43,868 nt of DNA from assembly GCA_023387335.1 (NCBI GenBank), contig JAEWIF010000025.1, positions 1 through 43,868 of the forward strand, given 5' to 3'. The stretch is from Pseudomonadota bacterium. Its GTDB lineage: Bacteria > Pseudomonadota > Gammaproteobacteria > Burkholderiales > Burkholderiaceae_C. The position numbers were made by a program, and so were the translations under genes. The notes beneath the pieces are model-generated. The model saw nothing but the letters and a program-made list of their open reading frames with translations. It was not told the origin of the DNA and made no database searches. Each line of letters begins with the position of its first letter. Position 1 is the first letter of the stretch. Shown one piece after another: positions 31,128 through 39,451 of the stretch.

Positions 31128-32255
31128 ATGAGCACCGCCTTCCGTCCCCGCGCCTGGACCGCCGCCGAGGCGCAGAACGACACGTCCTGGATCGTGCGGG
31201 TCTCGCCCGAGGCCGCCGAAGGGTTCCACCAGGCGCTGCTGCATGCCAAGGCCACGGGCAAGTCGTTCACCGCGATGACGCCGGCCGACTTCCCGCTGCC
31301 GGAAGCCTCGCGCGCCGTGCTGGTCCAGGCGATCGACCTGACGCAGGGCCGCTGGGGCATGTGCCTGGTCAAGGGCATGCCGACCGACCGCTGGACCGAG
31401 GACGAAGCCCGCCTCGCCTGCTGGGGCATGGGCCTGCACATGGGCACGGCGCGCACGCAGAACAAGGCCAGCGCGTTCATGAACGACGTGCGCGACGAGG
31501 GCGGCAGCTACAAGACGAAGAACGGCCGCGGCTACAACACCAATGCGTCGCTGGACTTCCACTGCGACTCCTGCGACGTGGTGGCGCTCCTGTGCCGGCG
31601 CACGGCCCGCAAGGGCGGCGAGAGCAAGGTGGTGAGCTCGATCGCCCTGCGCGACGAGATCGCCCGCCGCCGCCCCGACCTGATCCCGGTGCTGCAAGGC
31701 CCGTGGTTCCACAGCTACCAGGGCGCGCAGGGCCCGGGCAAGCCGCCGTACTACATGCTGCCGCTGCTGGGCGACGACCCCGCGCACCTGGCGATGCGCG
31801 CCAACCGCAAGAACGTGATGGCGGCGCAGCGCGACTTCCCCGAGGTGCCGCGCCTCACGCCGCTGCAGGTCGAGGCGCTGGACCTGCTGGACGAGCTCAT
31901 GGCCGACCCGAAGCTCTGCTATTCGATGTGGCTCGACCGCGGCGACCTGCAGCTGCTCAACAACTTCGTGACGCTGCATTCGCGCACGGACTTCGAGGAC
32001 TTCGAGGACCCCGACCTGAAGCGCCACCTGTACCGGCTGTGGCTTTCTGTGCCGTCGTCGCAGCCGCTGCCGGAGCAGTGGGCGGTGTACTTCGGCGACG
32101 CCCGTGCCGGCGCCGTGCGCGGCGGCCTGCGCGGCGACCACCTGACGCAGGACTTCATCGATTTCGAAACGCGCCAGGCGGCGTATCACGCCATGCCGCT
32201 GGTCCCGCGCACGGTCATCGAGCCGGCGCCGGCCCCGGCGGACGCGGCCGCCTGA
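31128..32255 (+). CDS. TauD/TfdA-family Fe(II)/2-oxoglutarate-dependent oxygenase
   Basis: The 375-residue protein has AAGGAG nine bases before ATG 31128. The iron site is H145-x-D147 (LDFHCDSCD) with distal H284 (NNFVTLHSRTDFED), and R303 (LYRLWLS) is placed to hold the 2-oxoglutarate carboxylate. The family hydroxylates taurine, aryloxyacids, betaines and other small molecules in the cytoplasm, coupled to 2-oxoglutarate decarboxylation. Neighbours are a convergent LysR gene (41-bp overlap), then a Bug receptor and an asparaginase-like gene, suggesting a shared small-molecule catabolic task. The substrate is unknown. Confidence 0.9.
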   Translation: MSTAFRPRAWTAAEAQNDTSWIVRVSPEAAEGFHQALLHAKATGKSFTAMTPADFPLPEASRAVLVQAIDLTQGRWGMCLVKGMPTDRWTEDEARLACWGMGLHMGTARTQNKASAFMNDVRDEGGSYKTKNGRGYNTNASLDFHCDSCDVVALLCRRTARKGGESKVVSSIALRDEIARRRPDLIPVLQGPWFHSYQGAQGPGKPPYYMLPLLGDDPAHLAMRANRKNVMAAQRDFPEVPRLTPLQVEALDLLDELMADPKLCYSMWLDRGDLQLLNNFVTLHSRTDFEDFEDPDLKRHLYRLWLSVPSSQPLPEQWAVYFGDARAGAVRGGLRGDHLTQDFIDFETRQAAYHAMPLVPRTVIEPAPAPADAAA

Positions 32256-33126
32256 GTTCGCCCGCGGGCGCGTCGGCCATCGCGTCGCGCAGCGCCTGCA
32301 GCTTGCGGCTGTCGGCGTCCCCGCGCCGCGCCACCAGCGACACCTGCAGCTGCGGCGCGTCGCGGCCCAGCCGCACGATGCGCACGCCGTGCGCCTGGAC
32401 CGCCGCGGCATCCGGCTCGGGGATGACGGAGACGCCGAGCCCGGCGCTCACCATCGCGACGATCGCATGCACCGACTGCAGCTCGATGGTGGGCCGGGCG
32501 CCCGGCGCGTGCTTGCGCACCCAGCGCGCGGCCAGCCGCCCGGTGCCCGTCTCGGGGTCGAAGCGGATCCAGTCGTGCGCCTTGAGCAGCGCCGCTGCGC
32601 GCGACTCCGCCGCGCCCGGCGGCGCCACCAGCACCATCTCCCGGCTGAGCACCGGATACCAGAGCAGCCGCTGCGAGCCGCCGGTGGAGGGCTGCACGAC
32701 CACGGCCGCGTCGAGCTCGCCGCTCTTCACCGCTTCCAGCAGCTCCACCGAGCGGCCGCGCACGGGCCGCACGTGCAGCGCCGGGTGGTGCGTGCGCAGC
32801 CAGGCCATGGAAGCCGGCAGCAGCGTCGCCTGCATGGTCTCGATCACGCCGAGCCGCAGCTGGCCTTCCACGCGCGCGCCGGTGCGGCGGCGCAGCGACT
32901 CGAGCCGGCCCAGCGCTTCGCGCATCGTCCCGGCGATCTCCAGCGCGATCGGCCGCGGGCGCACCGACAGCCCGGCGCGGTCGAAGAGGGGCTGGCCGAA
33001 GTGGGCCTCCAGCTGCTTCATCTGCATGCTCACGGCGCTGGGCGTCACGTGCATCTCGCGCGCCGCGCCGGCCAGGCTGCCGGTGCGCAGCACCGCGTCC
33101 AGGGTCGCGAAGAAGGACAGCTTCAT
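32215..33126 (-). CDS. LysR-family transcriptional regulator
   Basis: The 303-residue protein has a typical LysR helix-turn-helix at residues 1-60 (FFATLDAVLRTGSLAGAAREM, TPSAVSMQMKQLEAHFGQPLF) and an effector domain (LRLGVIETMQATLLPASMAWL ... AIVAMVSAGLGVSVIPE). It is divergent from the Bug receptor gene at 33250 with a 123-bp gap, so it most likely controls that receptor and the asparaginase-like gene. The gene's 3' end overlaps the convergent oxygenase gene by 41 bases. Confidence 0.92.
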   Translation of the reverse strand: MKLSFFATLDAVLRTGSLAGAAREMHVTPSAVSMQMKQLEAHFGQPLFDRAGLSVRPRPIALEIAGTMREALGRLESLRRRTGARVEGQLRLGVIETMQATLLPASMAWLRTHHPALHVRPVRGRSVELLEAVKSGELDAAVVVQPSTGGSQRLLWYPVLSREMVLVAPPGAAESRAAALLKAHDWIRFDPETGTGRLAARWVRKHAPGARPTIELQSVHAIVAMVSAGLGVSVIPEPDAAAVQAHGVRIVRLGRDAPQLQVSLVARRGDADSRKLQALRDAMADAPAGELRRPRPPGPAPAR

Positions 33127-33161
33127 CAGTTTTTCTTCATTGCCAGTTGCAGAAATATGGC

Positions 33162-33189
33162 TTTACGCAGCGGGAGCGGGGCCTAGAAT
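33162..33189 (+). promoter_or_regulatory. Candidate sigma-70 promoter of the Bug/asparaginase operon
   Basis: TTTACG (33162-33167; four of six matches) and TAGAAT (33184-33189; five of six) are 16 bases apart. Transcription would start near 33196. The AT-rich stretch at 33127-33160 just upstream is where the divergent LysR regulator would be expected to bind. Confidence 0.5.
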
Positions 33190-33249
33190 TTTTGATCAAG
33201 ATCGCCCGGTCGCATGCCTTGCGCGGCGAACACATCAACAGGAGACATC

Positions 33250-34245
33250 ATGAACCAGCCGACCCGCAGGGCCGTGAACCGGGCCCTCGCCGCCATGCTG
33301 GCGGGCCTCGCCCTGACGCAGGCCGCTCTCGCGGCCGAGGACGCCGCGGCCTACCCGTCGCGGCCCATCACCATCGTCGTCGGCTTCCCGCCGGGCGGTC
33401 CCACGGACATCATCGCGCGCGTGGTGGCCACCAAGCTGTCGCAGACCTGGGGCAAGCCGGTGGTCGTGGAGAACAAGCCCGGGGCCGGCTCGAACATCGC
33501 GACCGAGCAGGTGGTGCGCGCGGCGCCGGACGGCTACACGCTGCTGGTGGAGACCATCGCCAACGCCACCAACATGACGGTCTACAAGAAGCTGAACTAC
33601 GACACGCGCAAGGACCTCGCGCCCATCGTGCAGTTCATGGCTTCGCCCAGCGTGCTGGTGACGGGACCCAAGGTGCCGGCGAAGAACCTCAAGGAGCTGA
33701 TCGCCCTGGCCAAGTCCCAGCCGGGCAAGCTGGACTACGCCTCCACCGGCGTCGGCGGCTCGCCGCACCTGGCCGGCGAGATGCTCAAGTACCGCGCCGG
33801 CGTCGACATCGTCCACATCCCCTACAAGGGCGCGTCGCCCGCGCTCAACGACCTCCTGGGCGGCAACGTCGCGATGGGCTTCATGACCTCGCTGGGCCTG
33901 GGCCAGCACATCCAGTCGGGCAAGCTGCGCGCCATCGCGGTGGCGAGTCCCAAGCGCCTGCCCGAACTGCCGGACGTGCCCACCACGGCCGAAGCCGGCC
34001 TGCCCGATTTCCACGTGCTGTCCTGGAACGGCCTCGCGGCGCCGGCCAAGACGCCCAAGCCCATCATCGACAAGCTGAACGCCGAGGTGAACCGCATCCT
34101 CTCGACGCCGGAAGTGAAGAAGCAGCTGGAGTCGCTGGGCGGCTTCCCGGTCGGCGGCTCGCCCGAGGAGTTCTCGAAGTACGTGGACTCCGAGATCCGC
34201 ACCTGGGGCGCGGTCGTCAAGTCCGCCAACTTCTCGCTCGACTGA
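33250..34245 (+). CDS. Bug/TTT-family periplasmic substrate-binding receptor
   Basis: The 331-residue protein has AGGAGAC before ATG 33250 and a signal peptide ending near AALAAED. Family motifs are YPSRPITIVVGFPPGGPTDI, GKPVVVENKPGAGSNIATEQV, STGVGGSPHLAGEMLKY, HIPYKGASPALNDLLGGN and LPDVPTTAEAGLPDF. It binds a small polar ligand, commonly a carboxylate or amide, in the periplasm. The asparaginase-like gene begins seven bases after its stop, so the receptor may bring in the amide or amino acid that enzyme acts on. No membrane components lie nearby. Confidence 0.92.
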   Translation: MNQPTRRAVNRALAAMLAGLALTQAALAAEDAAAYPSRPITIVVGFPPGGPTDIIARVVATKLSQTWGKPVVVENKPGAGSNIATEQVVRAAPDGYTLLVETIANATNMTVYKKLNYDTRKDLAPIVQFMASPSVLVTGPKVPAKNLKELIALAKSQPGKLDYASTGVGGSPHLAGEMLKYRAGVDIVHIPYKGASPALNDLLGGNVAMGFMTSLGLGQHIQSGKLRAIAVASPKRLPELPDVPTTAEAGLPDFHVLSWNGLAAPAKTPKPIIDKLNAEVNRILSTPEVKKQLESLGGFPVGGSPEEFSKYVDSEIRTWGAVVKSANFSLD

Positions 34246-34252
34246 GGTGGCG

Positions 34253-35242
34253 ATGGCTGCAGGCGCCGCGCAGCGCTGCGCGCTGATCACGACCGGGGGC
34301 ACCATCGTCTCGCGCATCGACCCGGCCACCGGCCTGGCGATGCCGGTGCTGTCCGGGCAGGACCTGCTGCAGGCGGTGGGCGAAGAGGCCGGCGACGTCG
34401 AGGTGCACGACTTCTGCCGCGTGCCTTCGCCGCACCTCGGTCCGCAGCAATGGGTGGGGCTGGCGCCGCTGGCGCAGTCGCTGCTGGAGCGCGAGGACAT
34501 CGCGGGCGTGGTCGTCTCGCACGGCACCGCCACGCTGGAGGAGACCGCCTGGTTCCTCGACCTCACCGTGCGCAGCGACAAGCCGCTGGTGGTCACCGGC
34601 GCGCAGCGCAACGCGTCCGCGCGCGACTTCGACGGCCCGCGCAACCTGCTGACGGCGCTGAAGATCTGCCGCGCGCCGGCCGCGCGCGGCCACGGCGTGC
34701 TGGTGGCGCTGAACGAACACGTGAACGCGGCGCGCGAGGCGACCAAGTCGCACACCGTCGACGTCGAGACCTTCCAGTCGGGCGAGTGGGGCTACCTGGG
34801 CTCGGTGGTCAACGAGCGCGTCACCTTCCATCGCTCGCCGCGGCGGCGGCTGCACCTGCCGCTGCGCTCGCCCGAGCTGCCGCGCGTGGACATCGTGCCC
34901 ATGTACGCGGGCGCCGACGGCGCCCTGGTGCGCGCCGCGGCCGCCGCGGGCGCGCGCGGCATCGTGATCGAGGCGGTGGCTTCGGGCCACGTGAACGGCG
35001 CGATGCACGAGGCCATCGTGGAAGTGATCCGCCTGGGCGTTCCGGTCGTGGTGTCCACGCGCATCCCGCGGGGCGGCACGCGCGTGGGCTACGGCTTCGC
35101 CGGCTCCTCCGCCTTGCTGGTGGAGCAGGGCGCGGTGCTCAGTGGCGACCTCTCGCCCTGGAAGGCGCGCATCGTGCTGATGCTGGCGCTGCAGCAGGGC
35201 GACGCGGGTTCGCAGGCGCTCGCGCGCCTGTTCGAGGCCTAG
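34253..35242 (+). CDS. L-asparaginase-like amidohydrolase with altered second catalytic motif
   Basis: The 329-residue protein starts at ATG 34253 behind GAGGTGG. It matches the type I/II asparaginase family: LITTGGTIVSR with the nucleophile T17, VVVSHGTATLEETAWFLDL, TGAQRN, DGPRNLLTAL and ATKSHT with K165. In classical enzymes the second motif is HGTDT, whose Asp acts with Thr and Lys; here it is HGTAT (A93). Family members with HGTAT do occur in Burkholderiales as far as I recall, so this may be a subfamily with another amide substrate. No signal peptide is present; it is cytoplasmic. Confidence 0.85.
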   Translation: MAAGAAQRCALITTGGTIVSRIDPATGLAMPVLSGQDLLQAVGEEAGDVEVHDFCRVPSPHLGPQQWVGLAPLAQSLLEREDIAGVVVSHGTATLEETAWFLDLTVRSDKPLVVTGAQRNASARDFDGPRNLLTALKICRAPAARGHGVLVALNEHVNAAREATKSHTVDVETFQSGEWGYLGSVVNERVTFHRSPRRRLHLPLRSPELPRVDIVPMYAGADGALVRAAAAAGARGIVIEAVASGHVNGAMHEAIVEVIRLGVPVVVSTRIPRGGTRVGYGFAGSSALLVEQGAVLSGDLSPWKARIVLMLALQQGDAGSQALARLFEA

Positions 35243-35246
35243 CGCT

Positions 35247-36401
35247 TCAACGCCAGGCCGCGGTGCCGCTGTCCAGCTCCGGCGGCGGCAGCCCGGCCTG
35301 CGGCCTGCGACCGTCGAATCGCATCGGGTTCGCGACCATCGGCGGCACCTCGGGCGACGGCGCATCCAGCCGCATCCCGCGCGCGATCACATGCGGATGC
35401 TCCAGCACCTGCCCGATGTCGAGGATGGGCGCGCAAGGCACCGCGGCGCGGTCCAGCCGGTCCACCCACTCCTGCGTGTCGCGCTGCAGCGTCCACGAAG
35501 TGATCAGCGGGATCAGTTCGGCGCGGTTCGCCACGCGCGCGTGGTTGGTCGCGAAGCGCTCGTCGCGCGCCGCGTCGGCGTGCCCCGCCAGCTCGCAGAA
35601 GCGCGCGAACTGACCGTCGTTGCCGACCGCCAGCACCATCTGGCCGTCGCGCGTGGGAAGCACCTGGTAGGGCACGATGTTCGGATGCGCGTTGCCCATG
35701 CGCGTGGGCGTGCGGCCGCCGATCAGCCGGTTGGAGGCCTGGTTGGCCAGCATCGCCACCTGCACGTCCAGCAGCGCGGCGTCGATGTGGCGCCCACGGC
35801 CGGTGGACCGGCGCTCGTGCAGCGCGGCGAGGATCGCGGTGGTGGCGTACAGGCCCGTCATCAGGTCGGTGACGGCCACGCCCACCTTCTGCGGCTCGCC
35901 GCCCTTTTCGCCGGTGACGCTCATCAGCCCGCCCTCGGCCTGGATGGCGAAGTCGTAGCCCGCCTTGGGGGCCAGCGGGCCGTCCTGGCCGTAGCCCGTG
36001 ACCGAGCAGTAGACGAGGCCGGGGTTGATCGCCTGCAGGCTCGCGCAGTCCAGCCCGTACTTCGCGAGCTGGCCGACCTTGTAGTTCTCCAGCAGCACGT
36101 CCGCTTCGCGCGCGAGATCGCGCACCTGGGCCGCGCCCACTTCGCTGGCGATGTCGATCGCCACCGAGCGCTTGCCGCGGTTGGCGCAGACGAAGTAGGC
36201 CGCCACGCGGTCCTCGCCTTCGCCCCACCAGGGCGGGCCCCACGCGCGCGTGTCGTCGCCCGCGCCCGGGCGCTCCACCTTGATCACGTCGGCGCCGTAG
36301 TCGGCCAGGAGCTGGCCCGACCAGGGGCCGGCCAGCACGCGCGAGAGGTCCAGCACGCGCACGCCGGCCAGCGGGCGCGGTGCATCCGTCGTGTCGGTCA
36401 T
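35247..36401 (-). CDS. gcdG: Class III CoA-transferase, probable glutarate CoA-transferase
   Basis: The 384-residue protein starts at ATG 36401 (MTDTTDAPRPLAG), five bases after the gcdH stop. CaiB/BaiF features are GVRVLDLSRVLAGPWSGQLL, GADVIKVERPGAGDDTR, NRGKRSVAIDI, LLENYKVG and the predicted nucleophile D179 (VGVAVTDLMTGLYA). The family moves CoA between organic acids through an aspartyl-CoA intermediate. Beside glutaryl-CoA dehydrogenase and a GcdR-like regulator it is best read as GcdG, which activates glutarate with succinyl-CoA. Confidence 0.88.
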   Translation of the reverse strand: MTDTTDAPRPLAGVRVLDLSRVLAGPWSGQLLADYGADVIKVERPGAGDDTRAWGPPWWGEGEDRVAAYFVCANRGKRSVAIDIASEVGAAQVRDLAREADVLLENYKVGQLAKYGLDCASLQAINPGLVYCSVTGYGQDGPLAPKAGYDFAIQAEGGLMSVTGEKGGEPQKVGVAVTDLMTGLYATTAILAALHERRSTGRGRHIDAALLDVQVAMLANQASNRLIGGRTPTRMGNAHPNIVPYQVLPTRDGQMVLAVGNDGQFARFCELAGHADAARDERFATNHARVANRAELIPLITSWTLQRDTQEWVDRLDRAAVPCAPILDIGQVLEHPHVIARGMRLDAPSPEVPPMVANPMRFDGRRPQAGLPPPELDSGTAAWR

Positions 36402-36406
36402 CGCCT

Positions 36407-37600
36407 TCAGTTGGAGAAGGCGGCGATGCCGGTGATGGCGCGGCCGAGGATCAGCGCGTGGATGTCGTGCGTGCCCTCGTAGGTGTTGACCACCTCGAGG
36501 TTGACCAGGTGGCGCGCGACGCCGAACTCGTCGCTGATGCCGTTGCCGCCCATCATGTCGCGCGCCATCCGCGCGATGTCCAGCGCCTTGCCGCAGGAGT
36601 TGCGCTTGAGGACGGAGGTGAGTTCGACCGCCGCGCTGCCTTCGTCCTTCATGCGCCCGAGGCGCAGGCAGCCCTGCAGGCCCAGGCTGATCTCGCTGAG
36701 CATGTCGGCCAGCTTCTTCTGGACCAGCTGGTTGGCGGCCAGAGGGCGGCCGAACTGCTGGCGGTCCAGCACGTACTGGCGCGCGCGATGGAAGCAGTCC
36801 TCGCCCGCGCCCAGCGCGCCCCACGCGATGCCGTAGCGGGCGGAGTTCAGGCAGGTGAACGGGCCCTTCAGGCCGCGAACCTCGGGGAAGGCGTTCTCTT
36901 CCGGGCAGAACACCTCGTCCATCACGATCTCGCCGGTGATCGACGCGCGCAGGCCCACCTTGCCGTGGACCGCCGGCGCGGAGAGGCCCTTCCAGCCCTT
37001 CTCCAGGATGAAGCCGCGGATGGCGCCCGCATCGTCCTTGGCCCAGACCACGAAGACGTCGGCGATCGGCGAGTTGGTGATCCACATCTTGCTGCCCGAA
37101 AGCTTGTAGCCGCCGTCGACCTTGCGGGCGCGCGTGATCATGCTGCCGGGATCGGAGCCGTGGTTCGGTTCGGTGAGGCCGAAGCAGCCGATCCACTCGC
37201 CGCGCGCCAGCCTGGGCAGGTACTTCTGCTTCTGCGCCTCGGTGCCGAACTCGTTGATCGGCACCATCACCAGCGAGGACTGCACGCTCATCATCGAGCG
37301 GTAGCCCGAATCGACGCGCTCCACCTCGCGCGCCACCAGGCCGTAGCTCACGTAGTTCAGGCCGGCGCCGCCGTACTGCTCGGGGATGGTCGGGCCCAGC
37401 AGGCCCAGCTCGCCCATCTCGCGGAAGATGGACGCGTCGGTCTTCTCATGCCGGAAGGCTTCCTGCACGCGCGGCAGCAGGGCCTGCTGGCAGTAGTCGT
37501 GCGCGGCGTCGCGCACCTGGCGCTCGTCGTCGCTCAGTTGCGCGTCCAGCAGGAAGGGGTCGGACCAGGAGAAGCGGGCGGAAGAAGTCATGCTGTTCAT
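36407..37600 (-). CDS. gcdH: Glutaryl-CoA dehydrogenase (decarboxylating)
   Basis: The 397-residue protein has the acyl-CoA dehydrogenase fold. Signatures are FGLTEPNHGSDPGSM, WITNSPIADVFVVWA, the GCDH-specific YRSMMSVQSSL with R101 (binds the glutaryl carboxylate) and the catalytic base E375 in TYEGTHDIHALILGRAITG. It oxidises and decarboxylates glutaryl-CoA to crotonyl-CoA, passing electrons to ETF, in lysine and glutarate breakdown. It is followed after five bases by gcdG and is divergent from the LysR gene at 37708. The start at 37600 has no clear ribosome site; ATG 37591 is an alternative. Confidence 0.95.
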   Translation of the reverse strand: MNSMTSSARFSWSDPFLLDAQLSDDERQVRDAAHDYCQQALLPRVQEAFRHEKTDASIFREMGELGLLGPTIPEQYGGAGLNYVSYGLVAREVERVDSGYRSMMSVQSSLVMVPINEFGTEAQKQKYLPRLARGEWIGCFGLTEPNHGSDPGSMITRARKVDGGYKLSGSKMWITNSPIADVFVVWAKDDAGAIRGFILEKGWKGLSAPAVHGKVGLRASITGEIVMDEVFCPEENAFPEVRGLKGPFTCLNSARYGIAWGALGAGEDCFHRARQYVLDRQQFGRPLAANQLVQKKLADMLSEISLGLQGCLRLGRMKDEGSAAVELTSVLKRNSCGKALDIARMARDMMGGNGISDEFGVARHLVNLEVVNTYEGTHDIHALILGRAITGIAAFSN

Positions 37601-37673
37601 TCACAAAGCGGGGAGGAATGGGTCGGCATGCTAGGAGCGGCCCGTCGCCCGGGCAAACGATGATTTCTGTGGC

Positions 37674-37699
37674 TCATATGATCCGAACTCATTTCTGAG
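37674..37699. promoter_or_regulatory. Candidate GcdR operator in the gcdH/gcdR gap
   Basis: The 107-bp divergent gap contains the palindrome TCATATGA (37674-37681) and the inverted repeat CTCA-TTTC-TGAG (37688-37699). The words ATTTCTG and CTCAT each occur twice in the AT-richer part, 37660-37700. The cluster ends nine bases before the regulator's ATG, which suits autorepression together with control of gcdH. Confidence 0.4.
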
Positions 37700-37707
37700 C
37701 GAGATCC

Positions 37708-38604
37708 ATGCGACGCCGACTGCCCTCCACCCAGGCCCTGCTGTGCTTCGAGGCGGCCGCGCGGCACCAGAGCTTCACCCGCGCCGCGCAGGAACTGGCG
37801 CTGACCCAGGGCGCGGTGTCGCGCCAGGTCGCCGCGCTGGAGGAACTGGCGGGCGTCGCGCTGTTCCGCCGCACCCAGCACGGCATGACGCTCACCTCGG
37901 CCGGCGCCGATTACGCCCGGCAGGTGGGCCAGCGGCTCGATGCGCTGGAGCGCGACACGCTGGACCTGCGAAGCCGCGGCGCCGAGGGGGATCGCCTCAC
38001 CATCGCCTCGGTGCCCACGTTCGCCACCCGCTGGCTGATCCCGCGCCTGCCCGCGCTGCAGCGCCTGCATCCGCAGCTGCAGGTGCATATCGAGGCGCGC
38101 ACCCGGCCGTTCCTGTTCAGCGACACGCAGGCCGACGCGGCGCTGTTCGCGGGCACGCCGGAGCAGCTGCGGCAGTGGGCCGGCACCCGGTCCGTGCTGC
38201 TGGTGCCCGAGGAAGTGGTGCCCGTCTGCAAGCCGTCGCTGCTCAAGGGCGGGCGCCCGTTCACGCCCAAGGCGCTGGCGGCCATGCCTCTGCTGCAGCA
38301 GTCCACCCGTCCGGAAGCCTGGCGCCAGTGGTTCGCCGCCCAGGGCGTGGACGCGGAGCATGCGATGGCCGGGCCGCGTTATGAGCTGTTCTCCATGCAG
38401 GCGGCGGCGGCGGCCCACGGGCTGGGCGTGGCGCTGGTGCCGACGCTGCTGGTGCGGCAGGAGCTGGACGAGGGCACGCTTTCGATCGCCTGCCAGCGCC
38501 CGCTGCCGGGCCCGCGCGGTTACTACCTGGTGCAGCCGGCCGAAGGCGAGCGCCCGGCGCTGGCCGCCTTCCGCGAATGGCTGCAGGCGGAAGCGAACGG
38601 CTGA
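37708..38604 (+). CDS. gcdR: LysR-family regulator of the GcvA/GcdR group
   Basis: The 298-residue protein begins RRRLPSTQALLCFEAAARHQSFTRAAQELALTQ, the GcvA-subgroup N-terminus, with the helix-turn-helix at about 8-66. The effector domain includes LTIASVPTFATRWLIPRL and MQAAAAAHGLGVALVPTLLV. It is divergent from gcdH-gcdG. In Pseudomonas putida GcdR in this position activates gcdHG in response to glutarate, and the same role is inferred here. Confidence 0.9.
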   Translation: MRRRLPSTQALLCFEAAARHQSFTRAAQELALTQGAVSRQVAALEELAGVALFRRTQHGMTLTSAGADYARQVGQRLDALERDTLDLRSRGAEGDRLTIASVPTFATRWLIPRLPALQRLHPQLQVHIEARTRPFLFSDTQADAALFAGTPEQLRQWAGTRSVLLVPEEVVPVCKPSLLKGGRPFTPKALAAMPLLQQSTRPEAWRQWFAAQGVDAEHAMAGPRYELFSMQAAAAAHGLGVALVPTLLVRQELDEGTLSIACQRPLPGPRGYYLVQPAEGERPALAAFREWLQAEANG

Positions 38605-38606
38605 AC

Positions 38607-38645
38607 TTGTCCTGTCGACAGAACCTGTCCTAAAATAAGGACAGG
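38607..38645 (+). promoter_or_regulatory. gntR promoter with overlapping palindromic operators abutting the start codon
   Basis: TTGTCC (38607-38612) and TAAAAT (38631-38636) form a promoter with an 18-base spacer. The palindrome CTGTCGACAG (38612-38621) fills the spacer, and CCTGTCCT/AGGACAGG (38624-38631, 38638-38645) is a perfect 8-bp inverted repeat around the -10, ending exactly at the ATG (38646). CTGTC or its complement recurs in each arm. A repressor bound here would block RNA polymerase; autoregulation by the GntR protein is the simplest reading. Confidence 0.65.
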
Positions 38646-39440
38646 ATGCAGGGCTTCGACGCTTCACTGCCGATCTCCAAGTACCACCAGGTCTACCTGG
38701 TGCTTCTGGAGCAGCTCCAGGAGGGCCGCCACGCCGGCGGCCTGCCCGGCGAGCTGGAGCTGGCGCGCCAGTTCGGCGTCGGTCGCATCACGGTGCGGCG
38801 CGCGCTGGACCAGCTGGCGCAGGAAGGCCGCATCCTGCGCGAGGCCGGGCGCCGCACGCGTCCCGCGGCGGCTCTGGGCCGACAGCCGAAACACGAGCGG
38901 CAAGCTGCGGGAGCAGCCGTCGCGCCGTTGAAAGGCCTGCTGGGCAACATCGTCAACGCGAGCCGCGGCACGACGGTGAAGGTGCTCGAGTGGCGCGTGA
39001 TCGAGGCTTCGCCCGAGATGGCGCAGGCCCTTCAGGTGGACGCCGGCGCCAAGGTGCGCAAGGCGGTGCGCCGCCGCAGCACGCCCGCCGGCCCCGTGTC
39101 CCACATCACCACCTACGTGCCCGAGGCGCTGGTGCGTGGCTTCGGCCGCGCCGAGCTGGCCGGCAAGCCGATGCTGCAGCTGCTGCAGGAAGCGGGCCTC
39201 GAGGCCGGCCGCGCGGTGCAGACCGTGTCGGCGCGACAGGCCGATGCCAAGGTGGCGGCCGAACTGCAGGTGCCGGTGGGCGCCGCGCTGCTGTGGGTGC
39301 GCCGGCTCGTGTACGACGTGAAGGAGCGCCCGATGCAGCTGCTGCACGGCCTGTACCGCCCGGACCGCTACGAATACCAGATGGAGCTGTCGCAGGTCGG
39401 CGCCATCGACGCGCGCATCGTCGCCAAGGAAATGTTCTGA
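38646..39440 (+). CDS. GntR/HutC-family regulator with UTRA domain
   Basis: The 264-residue protein has a GntR winged helix at about 8-75 (YHQVYLVLLEQLQEG, LPGELELARQFGVGRITVRRALDQLAQEGRIL) and a UTRA ligand-binding domain from about 95 (VLEWRVIEASPEMAQAL ... LLWVRRLVYDVKERPMQLLHGLY). It is the first gene of the hydratase-lyase operon and probably its repressor, released by the pathway substrate. The ATG must be near-leaderless if the promoter at 38607-38636 is used, since transcription would start about three bases before it. Confidence 0.9.
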   Translation: MQGFDASLPISKYHQVYLVLLEQLQEGRHAGGLPGELELARQFGVGRITVRRALDQLAQEGRILREAGRRTRPAAALGRQPKHERQAAGAAVAPLKGLLGNIVNASRGTTVKVLEWRVIEASPEMAQALQVDAGAKVRKAVRRRSTPAGPVSHITTYVPEALVRGFGRAELAGKPMLQLLQEAGLEAGRAVQTVSARQADAKVAAELQVPVGAALLWVRRLVYDVKERPMQLLHGLYRPDRYEYQMELSQVGAIDARIVAKEMF

Positions 39441-39451
39441 AGGAAAGCAGG

